From Planctomycetaceae bacterium (GTDB lineage Bacteria; Planctomycetota; Planctomycetia; Pirellulales; Pirellulaceae): 64,000 bases of DNA. Positions within the stretch are counted from its first letter, which is position 1; each line of letters opens with the position of its first letter. The translations under genes and the position numbers were made by a program. The notes under the pieces are model-generated. The model was not told the origin of the DNA, made no database searches, and saw nothing but the letters and a program-made list of their open reading frames with translations. Positions 9,677 to 18,389 of this stretch are shown here, piece after piece. The stretch is taken from NCBI GenBank assembly GCA_018660825.1, contig JABJJO010000045.1:17505-81504 (forward strand), in the 5' to 3' direction.

Positions 9677-11101
9677 ATGCTCAGTTATCAGCACAAAACC
9701 GACTTGACGCTGTGCGATGGAATGTCGAGGCGGGAGTGGTTGCGCGTCGGTGGCATCGGTTTAGGCGGACTCAGCCTCAGTTCACTGCTAAACAACCGAG
9801 CGCTGGCGGGGACTCGACGGGTACCGTCTGATCAAGGCACTAGCTTTGGCAAAGCAAAATCTGTTATCGTTTTCAACTTAAATGGTGGCGTACCGCAGCA
9901 TGAAACGTGGGATCCTAAACCAAATGCCCCGGAAGAAATCCGCGGCGAATTTGGCGTGACCTCCACTTCAACGCTAGGCTATCACGTCGGCGAATTAATG
10001 CCGCAAGTTGCTAAATTAACCGACCGCTTGGCAGTCTTGCGGGCAGTCGTTACCCACGACAACAACCATTCCTCGAGTGGTTACCAAATGTTAACCGGCG
10101 TTGAACATATTCCTCTCAGCCGAGAAAATGCGTTGCCGGTCGCGCCAAATCTGTCACCTAGTCTAGCGGCGATGGTTCGAGCGTTACGAAAAGACAAAGG
10201 CTTACCTTCGGCAATGGTCATCCCCGAACATATTTGGAACAACGGCAACATACCGTGGCCCGGACAAATGGCGGGAGTACTTGGTCGCCGTCATGATCCC
10301 TGGCTCATCAAATGCCACCCGCAAGAAGATCGTTTTGACGTACCGGGTATGTCCTTGCCTGAAGACATATCAGCGCAGCGAGTGCTTAACCGCAAATCGC
10401 TACTGGATCAAATCAATCAACAAGGTCATTCGCTACAAGGGACCGACGTTGTACAAGATTTCAAACGCCATACCCAAAAAGCATTCGATTTATTGGGGTC
10501 AGCGGCAACTGGTAATGCGTTTGATTTGAGTCAAGAAACTTCTGCGACTCGCGATCGTTATGGGCGCAGTCGTTTCTCCCAAAGCTGTCTGTTAGCTCGA
10601 CGCTTGGTTGAATCCGGTGTTTCATTGGTACAAGTCAACTGGACCCGCGTGATTGATGAAAACAAATACGAAAACGGTGGTGGGTGGGATACTCATAAAA
10701 AACACAGCCAATCGCTGAAAGAGCATTTGATGCCCGTGATGGATCAAACACTAAGCGCTTTAATCGAAGATCTTGAGCAGCGAGGTTTGTTGGACGAAAC
10801 CTTAGTGTTAATCCAAAGTGAATTTGGGCACACCCCCAAATTCAATGCTCGCGCTGGCCGCGATCATTGGGGTAGTGCTTTTTCGATCGCTATGGCAGGT
10901 GGCGGAATTCAAGGCGGAGTCGTGCATGGTAAGACCGATGCACACGCGGCTTTCCCAGTAGACGACATTGTACGCCCACGAGACATCTTAGCTACCGTCT
11001 TTCATCTATTGGGGTATGAACCTCACACAGAAATCCTGGATCCGCTTAACCGCCCCATTCGTATCAGTCACGGCAAAGTGATCAACGAAATCCTCGGCTA
11101 A
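9677..11101 (+). CDS. DUF1501 family protein, planctomycete type
   Basis: 474 aa from the ATG at 9677. The ORF track begins at 9515 inside the upstream gene, but the extra 54 residues look non-coding. The protein opens with CDGMSRREWLRVGGIGLGGLSLSSLL, a Tat-like leader. Core motifs are SVIVFNLNGGVPQHETWDPKPNAPEEIRGEFG, DNNHSSSGYQMLTG, GGGWDTHKKHS and SEFGHTPKFNARAGRDHW. Proteins of this subtype normally sit beside DUF1549/DUF1553 genes; here it follows a DUF1800-DUF1501 pair by 127 bases. That leaves the operon with two different DUF1501 subtypes. The molecular role is unknown; exported, probably periplasmic. The stop is 12 bases from the end of the convergent oxidoreductase gene. Confidence 0.87.
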   Translation: MLSYQHKTDLTLCDGMSRREWLRVGGIGLGGLSLSSLLNNRALAGTRRVPSDQGTSFGKAKSVIVFNLNGGVPQHETWDPKPNAPEEIRGEFGVTSTSTLGYHVGELMPQVAKLTDRLAVLRAVVTHDNNHSSSGYQMLTGVEHIPLSRENALPVAPNLSPSLAAMVRALRKDKGLPSAMVIPEHIWNNGNIPWPGQMAGVLGRRHDPWLIKCHPQEDRFDVPGMSLPEDISAQRVLNRKSLLDQINQQGHSLQGTDVVQDFKRHTQKAFDLLGSAATGNAFDLSQETSATRDRYGRSRFSQSCLLARRLVESGVSLVQVNWTRVIDENKYENGGGWDTHKKHSQSLKEHLMPVMDQTLSALIEDLEQRGLLDETLVLIQSEFGHTPKFNARAGRDHWGSAFSIAMAGGGIQGGVVHGKTDAHAAFPVDDIVRPRDILATVFHLLGYEPHTEILDPLNRPIRISHGKVINEILG

Positions 11102-11113
11102 GGGCATCTACCA

Positions 11114-12463
11114 TTAATATTCGTAATCCGGATTCAAACCTGGTTGTGGGATATCGTAAGTACCATCTGCAGCTGGCTTCAGCAGTGAATCTCCGTCGAG
11201 TGTGAGGTCGGCTAGGCCCTCACCAAAATCATGATCGCAGGCAAGCATGTCTTCGATAGTCATCGTCTGTCCGGTATGAGCAGCCATGCGACCCATCGAA
11301 GTGACAAGGCTAGCCATCGTACCACGTTGCGCTTCGTTATAATCTTCATCATTGCGAATCGCATGGATCAAATGATTCCATTCCAATTGATAAGGATTCG
11401 GTTCTGGCTTGCCCCAGTCCCACACAATATTCTCTTTGGTCATTACATGCCCCTTAAAGATGCGAGCTTTGGAGGGCGCATGTCCTGATTGAGAAATCAC
11501 GGCGGAGCCTTTGGTGCCGTGAGCGTAGCTGGCAAACTCTTTGTGACAACCCGGCATCGTACGCCCGTTCATCAATAGCTTAGCTCCATCCTCAAACGTG
11601 TATTCAATCGAATAGTTATCAAAGTTTTGATCAATATTGTCACCTCGGTAGTGACGACCACCGGCGGCCTTGGCTTCGATCGGCCACGCATCTTTTATCC
11701 AGCAGCATTCATCAATGTTGTGGATCAAGAAGTCAGAAACGGCCCCGCCACTGAGCCACAAAAAGCCATGAAAGTTTTTAATTTGATACATCAAATCGCT
11801 GATACCTTCTGGCTTGGGAGGGACAGCAGCATAGCCCGTTGGTCCGGCCATGCGGTATGCTCGCATCATTGTAATATCGCCGATTTCGCCATCTCGAACG
11901 CGTTGAAACAGTTCGCCGCGAGCGTCACAATGGCGACACATCAAACCAACGCCAACTTTCATTCCTTTTTCAACGGATTTTTCAGCCAACGCGAACATGC
12001 GTTTGCTACCAGGGCCGTCTACGGTGACCGGTTTTTCCATGAACACGTTAAGTCCCTTTTCGATGGCATAGGTAAAATGTAACCAACGAAAAGCAGGAGG
12101 AGTGGTCAGGACCACAATATCGCCTGGACGCAGAACATCCATAGCTTTTTTGTAGCCTTCAAACCCTAAAAACATGTTTTCTTTGTCAACTTTAACCGTC
12201 TTCGGAAACCGGCGTACCAAACTTTCGTAACTTGCTTTTTGCCGGTGTTCAAATACATCGGCCATTGCCACAAGTTGAATATCTTCATTGGGAACAGAAA
12301 GAGCGTTTGAAATTGCACCGGTGCCGCGGCCGCCACAACCGACAATGGCCAATCGAATAGTACCCTCACCAGCAGCATGGACTGCTTGCACACTGCTCAA
12401 CACACCCGCCGTAGCAGCGGTTGTTTGTAAAAATTGACGGCGTGATGGTTTTGGTGCGCTCAT
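11114..12463 (-). CDS. Exported Gfo/Idh/MocA family oxidoreductase (copy A)
   Basis: 449 aa. Twin-arginine leader KPSRRQFLQTTAATAGV with an AVHAAGE cleavage region near residue 31. The Rossmann motif VGCGGRGTGA and the family EKP motif (FMEKPVTVDG) are present, together with a C-terminal beta-sheet domain. Members oxidise or reduce sugar-type substrates with a bound NAD(P). Tat export of cofactor-loaded Gfo/Idh proteins is a common planctomycete trait. The gene lies 29 bases downstream of a SUMF1-domain gene in the same direction, an arrangement repeated at 37-39 kb. Substrate unknown. It carries long planctomycete-type insertions around residues 190-300 (AYRMAGPTGYAAVPP, GGRHYRGDNIDQNFDNYS). 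Confidence 0.85.
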   Translation of the reverse strand: MSAPKPSRRQFLQTTAATAGVLSSVQAVHAAGEGTIRLAIVGCGGRGTGAISNALSVPNEDIQLVAMADVFEHRQKASYESLVRRFPKTVKVDKENMFLGFEGYKKAMDVLRPGDIVVLTTPPAFRWLHFTYAIEKGLNVFMEKPVTVDGPGSKRMFALAEKSVEKGMKVGVGLMCRHCDARGELFQRVRDGEIGDITMMRAYRMAGPTGYAAVPPKPEGISDLMYQIKNFHGFLWLSGGAVSDFLIHNIDECCWIKDAWPIEAKAAGGRHYRGDNIDQNFDNYSIEYTFEDGAKLLMNGRTMPGCHKEFASYAHGTKGSAVISQSGHAPSKARIFKGHVMTKENIVWDWGKPEPNPYQLEWNHLIHAIRNDEDYNEAQRGTMASLVTSMGRMAAHTGQTMTIEDMLACDHDFGEGLADLTLDGDSLLKPAADGTYDIPQPGLNPDYEY

Positions 12464-12492
12464 GTTTTTCCTTTTCCCTTTTTCGTTATCGT

Positions 12493-13566
12493 TTATTCGT
12501 TGAATTCTTTTGGATTGTCTTTGTCATGCTGTGCTGGTTCAGATTTATTCCACTTATTTTTGAGTTCTGCAGCGGACGGCATTCTCAATGGCCTAACTAT
12601 CCGAAACCCAACATGTAGTGCATCTGTATGATACCAAATACTTTGGGGTATCTGTGGATCTTGTTCTTTCCAATCTTCTGTCGAGGCTACTCGTACAGCG
12701 CTGCGCAACTGTGCCGCTTCGTCTTGCCAACTGCCACCTCGTACTGTCCGAGGAAACAAAATGGCCGGAACACTTAACGGGTTGTTCAGTTGTTTGCCAA
12801 GCTTGGCATAACCCGCTTCATCGTATTGATCCAACACCCATTCGGAAACATTGCCGTGCATGTCGTGTAGGCCCCAGGGGTTGGGGAGTTTCTGTCCAAC
12901 TTTTTGGTATTGTTCGCCAGCGTTATCGTAAAACCAAGCGTATTCACCAAGTTTTTTTACATCGTCACCAAATGAATAGGCCGTGGTTGTTCCCGCGCGG
13001 CAGGCGTATTCCCATTCCGCTTCGGTTGGCAGTCGATAGTACCGCCCAGTTTTTGCGGTGAGCCACTGACAAAATGTTCTCGCGGCATGTTGAGTCATGC
13101 AGATCGCGGGATAACTGCGCGTCCCCATGCCAAATGACATATCGGTGTAGGGCGCAGTAGGTTTTGAAATCGTTAGCGGTTCTGCTAGTAGATCACGAGC
13201 ATTTGCTTTCTTGCCATAGACTTTGCGAATTTGAATATCGATATCCGACATCCACACGTCATAGGCATTCCAAGTGATTTCCGTCTTGCCCATCCAAAAC
13301 GGTTCTAACGTCACTTCTCGCTGCGGACCTTCATCAGCACGGCGTTGCTTTTCAGTGGCGGGACTACCCAGCAAGTATTTGCCGCTGGGAATCGGCAGCA
13401 TTTCAATTTTCACGCGCGTATGTTCGATGATTTCACCATACGGCTTCATTTCATCCTCTGTCTCAGCAACTGCAGTTGGGATTTCAATAACCGTCGGAGA
13501 TTTTTGGGCCGCTAGAATATCCGCACAGGCAATTATTACAAATAAAACTGCAAGTTTTTGTTTCAT
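12493..13566 (-). CDS. Secreted SUMF1/FGE-fold protein lacking the FGE active-site cysteines (copy A)
   Basis: 357 aa from the ATG at 13566, chosen because it places MKQKLAVLFVIIACADILAA as a proper signal peptide; two further ATGs lie 6 and 21 bases upstream. The SUMF1 (formylglycine-generating enzyme) fold is clear: FWMGKTEITWNAYDVWM, the lineup LPTEAEWEYACRAGTTTAYSFG, NPWGLHDMHGNVSEWV, TVRGGSWQDEAAQLRSAVR and HVGFRIVRPL. True FGE has two cysteines in the segment after RGGS; here it reads WQDEAAQLRSA with none, so sulfatase maturation is unlikely. It is upstream of, and probably co-transcribed with, the exported Gfo/Idh gene. Proteins of this fold without the cysteines include other secreted enzymes and binding proteins; the function here is open. 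Confidence 0.8.
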   Translation of the reverse strand: MKQKLAVLFVIIACADILAAQKSPTVIEIPTAVAETEDEMKPYGEIIEHTRVKIEMLPIPSGKYLLGSPATEKQRRADEGPQREVTLEPFWMGKTEITWNAYDVWMSDIDIQIRKVYGKKANARDLLAEPLTISKPTAPYTDMSFGMGTRSYPAICMTQHAARTFCQWLTAKTGRYYRLPTEAEWEYACRAGTTTAYSFGDDVKKLGEYAWFYDNAGEQYQKVGQKLPNPWGLHDMHGNVSEWVLDQYDEAGYAKLGKQLNNPLSVPAILFPRTVRGGSWQDEAAQLRSAVRVASTEDWKEQDPQIPQSIWYHTDALHVGFRIVRPLRMPSAAELKNKWNKSEPAQHDKDNPKEFNE

Positions 13567-13676
13567 CGTCATAATAGTAAGCAGCATAAGTTTATTGTGT
13601 TGTTGAAAAAGTCTCTGCCATTATAAATCGGGACCAATGTAAGGCACAAGGCGACCGTGCTTCAGGAGTAAAGCAC

Positions 13677-14468
13677 CTACCAAGCAGTCCAGCCACCATC
13701 AACTAATAGATTTTGGCCCGTGACGTAACTGCTCGCATTACTACATAGAAAAACAATCGCGCCCTTCAACTCCGACGGGCTACCCATCCGCTTCATGGGA
13801 CTCTTTTCAATCAAACGGTCAACCAAACCAAGCGGTGCCTTGTCGCTTGGAAATGGTCCTGGACTTAAGCAATTGACGCGTACATTATCCGTTGCCCAAT
13901 AAACGGCTAAGTGCCGCGTCATATGAACCACTCCACCCTTAAGCGCGTGATAAGCCACTGGGCTCGCCTCACTAATATCCTGATAAGCATCTGGGTAAGA
14001 ACCAACAACTCCGTACATCGATCCTATATTTACAATGCTCCCCTGTTCCTTACGAGCAACCACATGGTCACGACATTCCCGCGCTAACAAAAAGTAACCC
14101 GTCGCATTCGCTAGCTGCTCATCAAAATGTTGCTGATCCGTCGTGGTTAAATCTTTGGCATTGCCACCTTGTCCGTTGTTCACCAAAATATCAACTTGAC
14201 CCGCTAACTCCACAGCCCTCGCAAACCCTGTCATAATTGACTCTTCGCTTTTATGATCCAACTCCACCCCAAAATGTGCTTGCGCACCCGGTAACGCTGC
14301 GGCAGCCTCTTCCGCTCTCGCCAGCGCGCGACTCGTGATGACAACTTGCGCACCAGCTTCTGCAAGAGCACGAGACATCGCGGAGCCTAGGTAACCCGTC
14401 CCACCGGTGATCAAAGCTACCTTGCCGTGCAAATCAAACAATGAATCAATCGTTGGTTCAAACGTCAT
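13677..14468 (-). CDS. Short-chain dehydrogenase/reductase
   Basis: 263 aa, classical SDR. The cofactor motif TGGTGYLG is at residues 21-28, the NNG motif at 97-99 (VNNGQGG), the catalytic Ser150 in NIGSMYG, and YHALK with Tyr173 and Lys177. The end (ASYVTGQNLLVDGGW) is typical. Overall it is closest to gluconate 5-dehydrogenase or 3-oxoacyl reductase-like SDRs that act on sugar acids. The start codon overlaps the stop of the upstream Gfo/Idh gene by four bases (ATGA), so they are translationally coupled, and the aldolase gene lies just before that. The cluster suggests stepwise oxidation of a sugar or sugar acid before retro-aldol cleavage; the substrate is not determinable here. Confidence 0.87.
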   Translation of the reverse strand: MTFEPTIDSLFDLHGKVALITGGTGYLGSAMSRALAEAGAQVVITSRALARAEEAAAALPGAQAHFGVELDHKSEESIMTGFARAVELAGQVDILVNNGQGGNAKDLTTTDQQHFDEQLANATGYFLLARECRDHVVARKEQGSIVNIGSMYGVVGSYPDAYQDISEASPVAYHALKGGVVHMTRHLAVYWATDNVRVNCLSPGPFPSDKAPLGLVDRLIEKSPMKRMGSPSELKGAIVFLCSNASSYVTGQNLLVDGGWTAW

Positions 14469-15484
14469 CTTGGTACCTCTGTTGAAGTCACATCAATATC
14501 AATCCACGCCCGCTGTTTGTTCGACTCAAGCATCGCTAAACTCGCCTGGAGCGTATTATTTGCCTCGGCGATCGTACATGTTACTTGACCTTGTCCCGCT
14601 AGGGCATCTAAAAACATTTTAGCTTGAGCAACGAAGCTATCGTCCCGCTCCAACTGACATTCTAATAACACTTCCCAAGGCTTACCGGTTTCCGTCATTT
14701 TCAATAACCGTTGCGTATGATATTCCAGCTTCAAAATCGTCTGCTGGCAGATTATTTGAATCGTTGTTTCGTTAGCTCGCTGATGTTGATTCAACGACCA
14801 ACTCGACATAATCTCGCCATGCCGTGCTAACACATGCACCGTATCTTCGACCGTAACGCCCGGTAACACCAAATGATTGGCATCTGTGACCAGCGAAGTC
14901 ATCGGCCCAATCAACCATTGCATTGTATTGACGCTATGTGTCATAGCATCTTGAATGGCACCACCACCGGAATCGTGCCGAGTGTAATATATATCCCGGT
15001 AGGCGGGCCTAAAAAATGGAAAGTCCTGCCCGCCGACGAATGTGGCTTGAACGACTTGGTCTGTATCCGCTAATCCACTAATCTCCGCTCGTAATCGCTG
15101 CACCAACGGATGACATCGAGTCACAAAAGCGACACCTACCGTAAGCGAATTCAACTCCGCCAACTCACACAATCCATCAATACCTTCAGTATTGGTGCTT
15201 AATGGTTTTTCGATCAACAAGTGAATCCCGGCGCTGGCCAACTCGCGGGCCAGCGGAATATGCAGATCCGCCGGTGTACAAATGACCGCTGCATCGGGAC
15301 CCGCTGCAACAGCGGTTGCGAAATCGGAAAAACAATGTTCAATTTGATACCGCTCAGCAATCGACTCTCGCAACTCATCGTTGACTTCGCAAAATATAAT
15401 TTCACAGCGACCAGTATTTTGAAAACAACGCAAATGACGTTCACCAATGGAACCGACGCCAATAATCAATATCTTCGGATGCAT
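14465..15484 (-). CDS. Cytoplasmic Gfo/Idh/MocA family oxidoreductase
   Basis: 339 aa with no leader peptide, unlike the exported copies in this window. The Rossmann motif IGVGSIGERHLRCF is at the N-terminus, and HLLIEKPLST carries the EKP motif. The GGGAIQDAMTHSVNTMQWLIG segment holds the family's substrate-side His/Asp region. It resembles myo-inositol 2-dehydrogenase-like or sugar dehydrogenases that use NAD. It sits six bases after the HpcH/HpaI aldolase gene and overlaps the SDR gene by four bases, so aldolase, Gfo/Idh and SDR read as one catabolic operon, divergent from the sodium:solute symporter that may import the substrate. Confidence 0.85.
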   Translation of the reverse strand: MHPKILIIGVGSIGERHLRCFQNTGRCEIIFCEVNDELRESIAERYQIEHCFSDFATAVAAGPDAAVICTPADLHIPLARELASAGIHLLIEKPLSTNTEGIDGLCELAELNSLTVGVAFVTRCHPLVQRLRAEISGLADTDQVVQATFVGGQDFPFFRPAYRDIYYTRHDSGGGAIQDAMTHSVNTMQWLIGPMTSLVTDANHLVLPGVTVEDTVHVLARHGEIMSSWSLNQHQRANETTIQIICQQTILKLEYHTQRLLKMTETGKPWEVLLECQLERDDSFVAQAKMFLDALAGQGQVTCTIAEANNTLQASLAMLESNKQRAWIDIDVTSTEVPR

Positions 15485-15490
15485 CTGTAA

Positions 15491-16255
15491 CTATTCCAAT
15501 GTCGACAATTCAGCAGCGTTCTTTTCTAGCATTTCTTTGAGCACCATAAATTCACCGCCATAAGCGAGCAAGCGAGCGCCTTGATCATACCGTTTTTTTC
15601 CAACTTCGATATCTGCGATCGGCAATCCCCAAGGTTTATTGTATTGTTTACATAAGGCGGCGACTTTTTCGATGGCTTGCTCGAGATCAAAATCTGCTCC
15701 ACACCGTTCAATCCGTAAGCCTAAATCTCCCGGGCCAACAAAAATACCATCAACACCTGTGGTCGAAATAATTTCTTCGGCATTTTTCACAGCAGCCAAT
15801 GTTTCAATCTGCAAAATCAAAAAGGTCTCATCATTGGCCGCGTGCGTGTATTGCAAGCCGCCTGAAAGATAAAAGTCGCTATCTAAACCGGCCGAATCAA
15901 TGCCGCGGTCGCCTAGCGGCGGAAACTTAGTGCAATCTCGCAAATATCGGGCTCGTTCTCCATCATTGACATGCGGACACATTAAGCCAGATGCACCATC
16001 TTCGAGGTATCGGTATAGTTGTGTTTTGTCCGTCGTTGGCGATCGCAACATGCAGTCAATATCCGCTAAATGGAAAAAAGCGAGTAACGCTTGAATTTCT
16101 CGGTTCTCCCAAGTGCGATGCTCACAATCCAGCCAGATACAATCGAATCCAGCGGCGGCGGCATGCCGAACATAGGACGGTATGAAATGCCCCAAGGCAC
16201 AAATTTTTACTACTTCGTTATTTCGGATCTTTTCCAGAGTTTTACTTTTCCGCAC
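15491..16255 (-). CDS. HpcH/HpaI family aldolase
   Basis: 254 aa, starting at GTG. Members are class II, metal-dependent retro-aldolases that split 2-keto-3-deoxy sugar acids or hydroxy-ketoacids into pyruvate plus an aldehyde. Seen here: FDCIWLDCEHRTWENRE (catalytic His), MLRSPTTDK (Arg), GASGLMCPHVND, LILQIETLAAVKNAEEI (metal-binding Glu) and GIFVGPGDLGL (metal-binding Asp region). It is the first gene of the three-gene operon with Gfo/Idh and SDR. An aldolase of this kind fits the last step of a sugar-acid pathway. The 244-base gap upstream is shared with the divergent symporter gene. Confidence 0.87.
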   Translation of the reverse strand: MRKSKTLEKIRNNEVVKICALGHFIPSYVRHAAAAGFDCIWLDCEHRTWENREIQALLAFFHLADIDCMLRSPTTDKTQLYRYLEDGASGLMCPHVNDGERARYLRDCTKFPPLGDRGIDSAGLDSDFYLSGGLQYTHAANDETFLILQIETLAAVKNAEEIISTTGVDGIFVGPGDLGLRIERCGADFDLEQAIEKVAALCKQYNKPWGLPIADIEVGKKRYDQGARLLAYGGEFMVLKEMLEKNAAELSTLE

Positions 16256-16499
16256 TGTTGAGAGTCCTTATTTCATAGTGTTTGGTTTCATTTTGTTATT
16301 TAACGGATGCTAACGAATACAACCCTTGCCTGAGAAACTCAAGGTGTGCCGCAATTAGCGAACTATCGTAATATATAATAATTGTCAGGCATAAGGTACT
16401 ATTGGTTACTCGTTGGTTCGTAAACAAACTCAACCAATCTCTGACCTGACTCCAACTTCCGATCAATAACATTTCGTCATCCTACTGGAATCCTAGCAT
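16256..16499. promoter_or_regulatory. Divergent intergenic region between aldolase operon and symporter
   Basis: This 244-base gap must hold promoters for both directions. It is AT-rich, with TATAAT at 16374-16379 in the run atcgtaatatataataattg, which could serve as a -10 element to the right. No good -35 hexamer is seen 17 bases before it. A short imperfect hairpin (CCTT...GAG AAA CTC AAGG) lies around 16324-16343. No operator is recognised. Confidence 0.35.
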
Positions 16500-18365
16500 T
16501 TGAAAATTCACAGTCTATTGCTCGCCGTGTTAACGCTCTTGCTTTTTTCTCCAATGGTGAGCTTGCTGGCAGCGGCAGATACAGCCGAAATTTCGACAGC
16601 CAAGGGAATCCACTCGCTAGATTTTGTCGTATTGGGCTTTTACATAATTGGCACTATCTACCTCGGGTACTACATTTCTAAGCGGCAAAAAAACCGTGAT
16701 GACTATTTTACCGGCGGTGGCAACATGAGCCCGTTGTTAATTGGTGTTTCATTATTTGCAACCTTGCTTAGCACAATTTCCTACTTAGGGATGCCTGGCG
16801 AAGCGGCCGGCAAGGGACCTATTACATTTATTGGCTATTTAGCACACCCACTAATTTTCCTGTTAGTCGGCTTTTTAATGCTTCCTTATTATATGAAGCA
16901 CAAAGTAACAAGCGCTTATGAACTGCTTGAAATGCAGCTCGGGTATTCTTTTCGTGTACTTGGCGCATGTCTCTTCCTGACACTACGACTCATCTGGATG
17001 GCCGTACTATTACACTTCGCTGGCGAAGCGATGGTCACGATGCTCGATGTCGATCACAAATGGATCACACTCGTTGTCGCCATCATTGGGCTGGTCGCCA
17101 TTATCTATACGTCGATGGGGGGACTCCAAGCTGTCGTCATCACTGACCTGATGCAAACTCTATTGCTATATGGTGGAGCGGTGACTGTACTCGCGGTCGT
17201 AACCATCAACTTTGGAGGGCTTTCATGGATACCCACAGAATGGCCGAGTGATTGGAAACCCCAGCCAGTCTTACCCGAAGGACTTTCGACACGTGTGTCT
17301 TGGATCGGTTCGTTGATCACTACACTCGTTTGGTATGTTGCCACACTCGGTAGCGATCAAACTTCCGTACAACGGTTCATGGCAACCAAAGATGCAACAA
17401 CAGCCCGCAAAGCTTTGCTTTATCAATTAGGCCTCTCAATCATTGTTACTGGCACCCTGTGTTTAGTAGGCATCGCCTTGATGGCACATTACCAGAAGGA
17501 AAAAGCCGCGTTGCCGGTGCAGCAAACAGCCAACATTAACATGTATTCCGATTTAAATACTAATTTTCAAATTGACAATAAGCGATTTCCTAATGACGCT
17601 GAAATCCAAAAAGAGCTGCAATGGAATGCCGCAACATTGAAACAAACTAGACGTGATTTAATCGGTTCCGATCAATGGTTCCCGCGTTTCATATCTCAAG
17701 AACTTCCAATCGGACTAACAGGTTTAGTAATCGCAGCGATGTTTGCTGCGGCCATGTCGAGTATGGACTCCGGTGTAAATTCTATTACAGCCGTGGTCAT
17801 GTCTGATTTTGTCGAGCGACTACGGAAAAACAAATTGAGCGACAAACACCATTTGAAAATCGCGCGGTTGATCGCTATCGGCGTTGGAGTTGTTGTTGTT
17901 TTTGGTAGCGGGCTTACGGAATATATCGAGGGAAACATAATCGCCGTCACTCAGAAATCCGTCAATTTATTAACGACGCCTATTTTTGGATTGTTCTTTT
18001 ATGCCATCTTCGCCAAACGTGTACATCCCACTGGTGTTTGGGCTGGCACGATTGCAGGCACCTTAACAGCAATCCTTACCGCGTTTAGTGGACAAATCTG
18101 TTACTGGCTCTATCTCAATCATGGCTTTGATCCAATCGCGGTTGGCGGTGTCATCGCACAGGGAATTGATGATTCAACCGGCATTCCGTTTGAGTATTGC
18201 ACCGACCCCGTCTCGTTTCAGTGGATCGGTCCATTTGCTTTGTCAATCAACTTGGCTGTCGGAATGACTGTGTGCTATCTATTGCCAAGATGGAGCAAAC
18301 CCACCCCGAATACTCTAGGAACCAATTTACCGAGAGTCCCTGAGTCCACTAAAATCGATAGTTGA
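16500..18365 (+). CDS. Sodium:solute symporter family (SSS) transporter
   Basis: 621 aa, with a probable TTG start, since no ATG fits before the first hydrophobic segment. A signal-like segment (LLLAVLTLLLFSPMVSLLAAA) comes before the SSS core DFVVLGFYIIGTIYLGYYISKRQKNRDDYFTGGG. The conserved sodium-site region is AAMFAAAMSSMDSGVNSI near residue 415. About 13 membrane segments can be traced. Between two of them sits an unusually long polar loop (residues ~338-400, HYQKEKAALPVQQTANINMYSD onward), and a second loop lies near the C-terminus. Loops of this kind occur in planctomycete and Bacteroidetes sugar-type SSS proteins. Divergent orientation to an aldolase-dehydrogenase operon suggests uptake of a sugar or sugar acid; this is inferred. 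Confidence 0.87.
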   Translation: MKIHSLLLAVLTLLLFSPMVSLLAAADTAEISTAKGIHSLDFVVLGFYIIGTIYLGYYISKRQKNRDDYFTGGGNMSPLLIGVSLFATLLSTISYLGMPGEAAGKGPITFIGYLAHPLIFLLVGFLMLPYYMKHKVTSAYELLEMQLGYSFRVLGACLFLTLRLIWMAVLLHFAGEAMVTMLDVDHKWITLVVAIIGLVAIIYTSMGGLQAVVITDLMQTLLLYGGAVTVLAVVTINFGGLSWIPTEWPSDWKPQPVLPEGLSTRVSWIGSLITTLVWYVATLGSDQTSVQRFMATKDATTARKALLYQLGLSIIVTGTLCLVGIALMAHYQKEKAALPVQQTANINMYSDLNTNFQIDNKRFPNDAEIQKELQWNAATLKQTRRDLIGSDQWFPRFISQELPIGLTGLVIAAMFAAAMSSMDSGVNSITAVVMSDFVERLRKNKLSDKHHLKIARLIAIGVGVVVVFGSGLTEYIEGNIIAVTQKSVNLLTTPIFGLFFYAIFAKRVHPTGVWAGTIAGTLTAILTAFSGQICYWLYLNHGFDPIAVGGVIAQGIDDSTGIPFEYCTDPVSFQWIGPFALSINLAVGMTVCYLLPRWSKPTPNTLGTNLPRVPESTKIDS

Positions 18366-18389
18366 ACATCCCAGCAAAAATTACTTCCG

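Noticed and set aside
12493-13566. Assigning this gene as a formylglycine-generating enzyme that activates the sulfatase at 51-53.8 kb
   Set aside because: The catalytic cysteine segment contains no cysteine, and the protein is 37 kb away. The same objection applies to 36996-37820.
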